NCBI RefSeq assembly: GCF_009728935.1 | Contig: NZ_CP034235.1 | Coordinates: 272,501-336,500 of the forward strand | Direction: 5' to 3' | DNA from: Paenibacillus psychroresistens | Lineage (GTDB): Bacteria; Bacillota; Bacilli; Paenibacillales; NBRC-103111 | Length of the DNA: 64,000 nt | Shown here: one piece after another, positions 63,100 through 64,000 of the stretch | How positions within the stretch are numbered: position 1 is the first letter of the stretch | How the letters are laid out: every line of letters begins with the position of its first letter | Translations under genes and position numbers: made by a program | Notes under the pieces: generated by a model | Told to the model about the DNA's origin: nothing | What the model saw: only the letters and a program-made list of their open reading frames with translations | The model's database searches: none

Positions 63100-63576
63100 A
63101 TGGCTGAAAAAGAAGTTATACTTACCCAAGAAGGCTTGAGGAAGCTCGAAGATGAGCTCGATACTTTAAAATCAGTCAAACGCCGCGAGATTGCTGAAAG
63201 AATCAAAGTAGCAATTGGATATGGCGACATAAGTGAGAATTCAGAATATGAAGATGCTAAGAACGAGCAGGCATTTGTTGAAGGTCGTGTCATAACCTTA
63301 GAAAAAATGCTGCGTAATGCTCGAATTATCAATAGCGACGAAGTAGATACCAACACGGTAAGTGTAGGTTCTATTGTAACTTTGAAGGATATGGAGTTCG
63401 GTGAATTGGTGGAATACTCCATCGTAGGCACGGCTGAATCCGATCCCCTGCATAACAAAATATCCAATGAAAGTCCTGTAGGCAGAGCCATTCTTGGTAA
63501 AAAGAAGGGTGTTTCCGTGGACATAAACGTTCCAGCTGGCACTATTTCCTATCAGATTATTGATATTAAAAAGTAA
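63100..63576 (+). CDS. greA: Transcription elongation factor GreA
   Basis: GreA rescues backtracked RNA polymerase by stimulating transcript cleavage. The 158-residue protein has an N-terminal coiled coil (residues about 8-75) carrying the acidic tip in GDISENSEYEDAKNEQ, and a C-terminal FKBP-like domain. The ATG at 63100 gives the family N-terminus AEKEVILTQEGLRKLE; its GGAG is 12 bases away. An ATG 12 codons earlier is in frame but has no closer site. Confidence 0.94.
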   Translation: MAEKEVILTQEGLRKLEDELDTLKSVKRREIAERIKVAIGYGDISENSEYEDAKNEQAFVEGRVITLEKMLRNARIINSDEVDTNTVSVGSIVTLKDMEFGELVEYSIVGTAESDPLHNKISNESPVGRAILGKKKGVSVDINVPAGTISYQIIDIKK

Positions 63577-63608
63577 TGAGTTACGCCTTTGCTTGAATAA
63601 TTCTTTGG

Positions 63609-63634
63609 AAGCTTCCTCTGGAGGCTTTTTTTTT
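63609..63634 (+). terminator. Terminator after greA
   Basis: AAGCTTCC pairs with GGAGGCTT (one G-U pair) around TCT, followed by nine T. It would separate greA from lysS. Confidence 0.85.
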
Positions 63635-63662
63635 CTAATAAATATAAGGGAGCGATTATCAC

Positions 63663-64000
63663 ATGAGTGAAGAATTAGAACTGAATGAGCTATTGGTCAT
63701 TCGCCGCAAAAAGCTGGATGAGCTTCGCGCAATTGGAGTAGACCCATTTGGACAAAAGTATGAGCGTACCCATTTAGCTAAGCCTATTTTGGATACATAT
63801 AGTGAACAGAGTAAGGAAGAGCTCGACGCAGCTGCTGTTGAGGTTCGTATTGCTGGACGGATTATGCAGAAGCGTGGAATGGGCAAAACCTCTTTTGCAC
63901 ATATTCAAGATATCTCTGGGAAAATTCAAATTTATGTCCGCAAAGATACAGTAAGTGAATTGGATTTCCAAGCTTATGAGATTCTAGATATTGGCGACAT
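63663..64000 (+). CDS. lysS: Lysyl-tRNA synthetase, N-terminal part (continues past window)
   Basis: The reading frame stays open to the window end, giving 112 codons. It starts MSEELELNELLVIRRKKLDE and continues into the OB-fold anticodon-binding domain with VEVRIAGRIMQKRGMGKTSF and AHIQDISGKIQIYVRKD, as in class II LysRS. AAGGGAG lies before the ATG. The catalytic domain lies outside. Its place after greA and dusB fits B. subtilis lysS. No T-box leader is visible. Confidence 0.93.
   Translation, partial: MSEELELNELLVIRRKKLDELRAIGVDPFGQKYERTHLAKPILDTYSEQSKEELDAAAVEVRIAGRIMQKRGMGKTSFAHIQDISGKIQIYVRKDTVSELDFQAYEILDIGD

Noticed and set aside
63090..63542. Long reverse-strand frame over greA
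   Set aside because: Entirely antisense to GreA; serine-rich content reflects the forward codons.
63577..63662. T-box leader before lysS
   Set aside because: Only the greA terminator and a short spacer are present; no T-box sequence is seen.

Overview
The window looks like the origin-proximal right arm of an endospore-forming, low-GC Firmicute chromosome, most likely Paenibacillus or a close relative. The gene order follows Bacillus subtilis from rrnA/csfB to lysS almost gene for gene. Spore-specific genes are scattered throughout: gin, sspF, yabG, fin, spoVT, yabP, yabQ and spoIIE. Differences from Bacillus that suggest the Paenibacillaceae are an HU gene between yabN and rqcP, an AbrB-like regulator with a CxxC/CxxC tail, a PrsA-like lipoprotein gene between mfd and spoVT, and a nadA-nadB-nadC block before coaX. 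The genus is inferred from gene content, not proven.

Layout: 1-2.3 kb holds the 3' part of a 23S rRNA, a 5S rRNA and the operon terminator. 2.3-3.9 kb is accessory DNA with a DnaA-box pair, a possible MITE carrying degenerate repeats, and an orphan membrane protein. 3.9-11.3 kb runs gin, a PLP decarboxylase, tmk, darA, yaaR, holB, ricT, yabA, trmN6 and rsmI. 11.4-16 kb has a divergent abrB-like gene, an HD phosphohydrolase, tatD and reversed ecsAB. 16.2-23.9 kb starts with a c-di-AMP riboswitch before yabE, then rnmV, ksgA, yabG, veg, sspF, ispE, purR, ridA and spoVG. 24-36.4 kb holds glmU, prs, pth, fin, mfd, a foldase, spoVT, a flippase and yabN. 36.5-48.3 kb holds HU, rqcP, yabP, yabQ, divIC, yabR, tRNA-Met, spoIIE, a PAP2 protein, yabS, yabT, tilS, hpt and ftsH. 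48.4-62.9 kb holds nadABC, coaX, hslO, a second foldase-like gene, cysK, the folate operon (interrupted by one reverse-strand orphan), yazB and dusB. 63-64 kb holds greA and the start of lysS.

How it works together: the window joins core information processing (tmk, holB, yabA, mfd, ksgA, tilS, ftsH, greA) to sporulation control. Candidate Spo0A boxes lie at the abrB-like gene, before the HD gene, before spoVG and at spoIIE. Candidate sigma-H, sigma-F and sigma-G promoters precede spoVG, gin and spoVT. Two anti-sigma factors, Gin (against sigma-G) and Fin (against sigma-F), are both here. c-di-AMP appears twice, as the DarA receptor and as the riboswitch before the YabE wall protein.

I found no CRISPR array, defence island, prophage or biosynthetic cluster. 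The least explained items are the 219-residue reverse-strand gene inside the folate operon, the short reverse gene between prs and pth with a cre-like site behind it, the two inverted-repeat elements near 2.7 kb and 48.5 kb, and a 16-base motif shared by two distant intergenic spacers.
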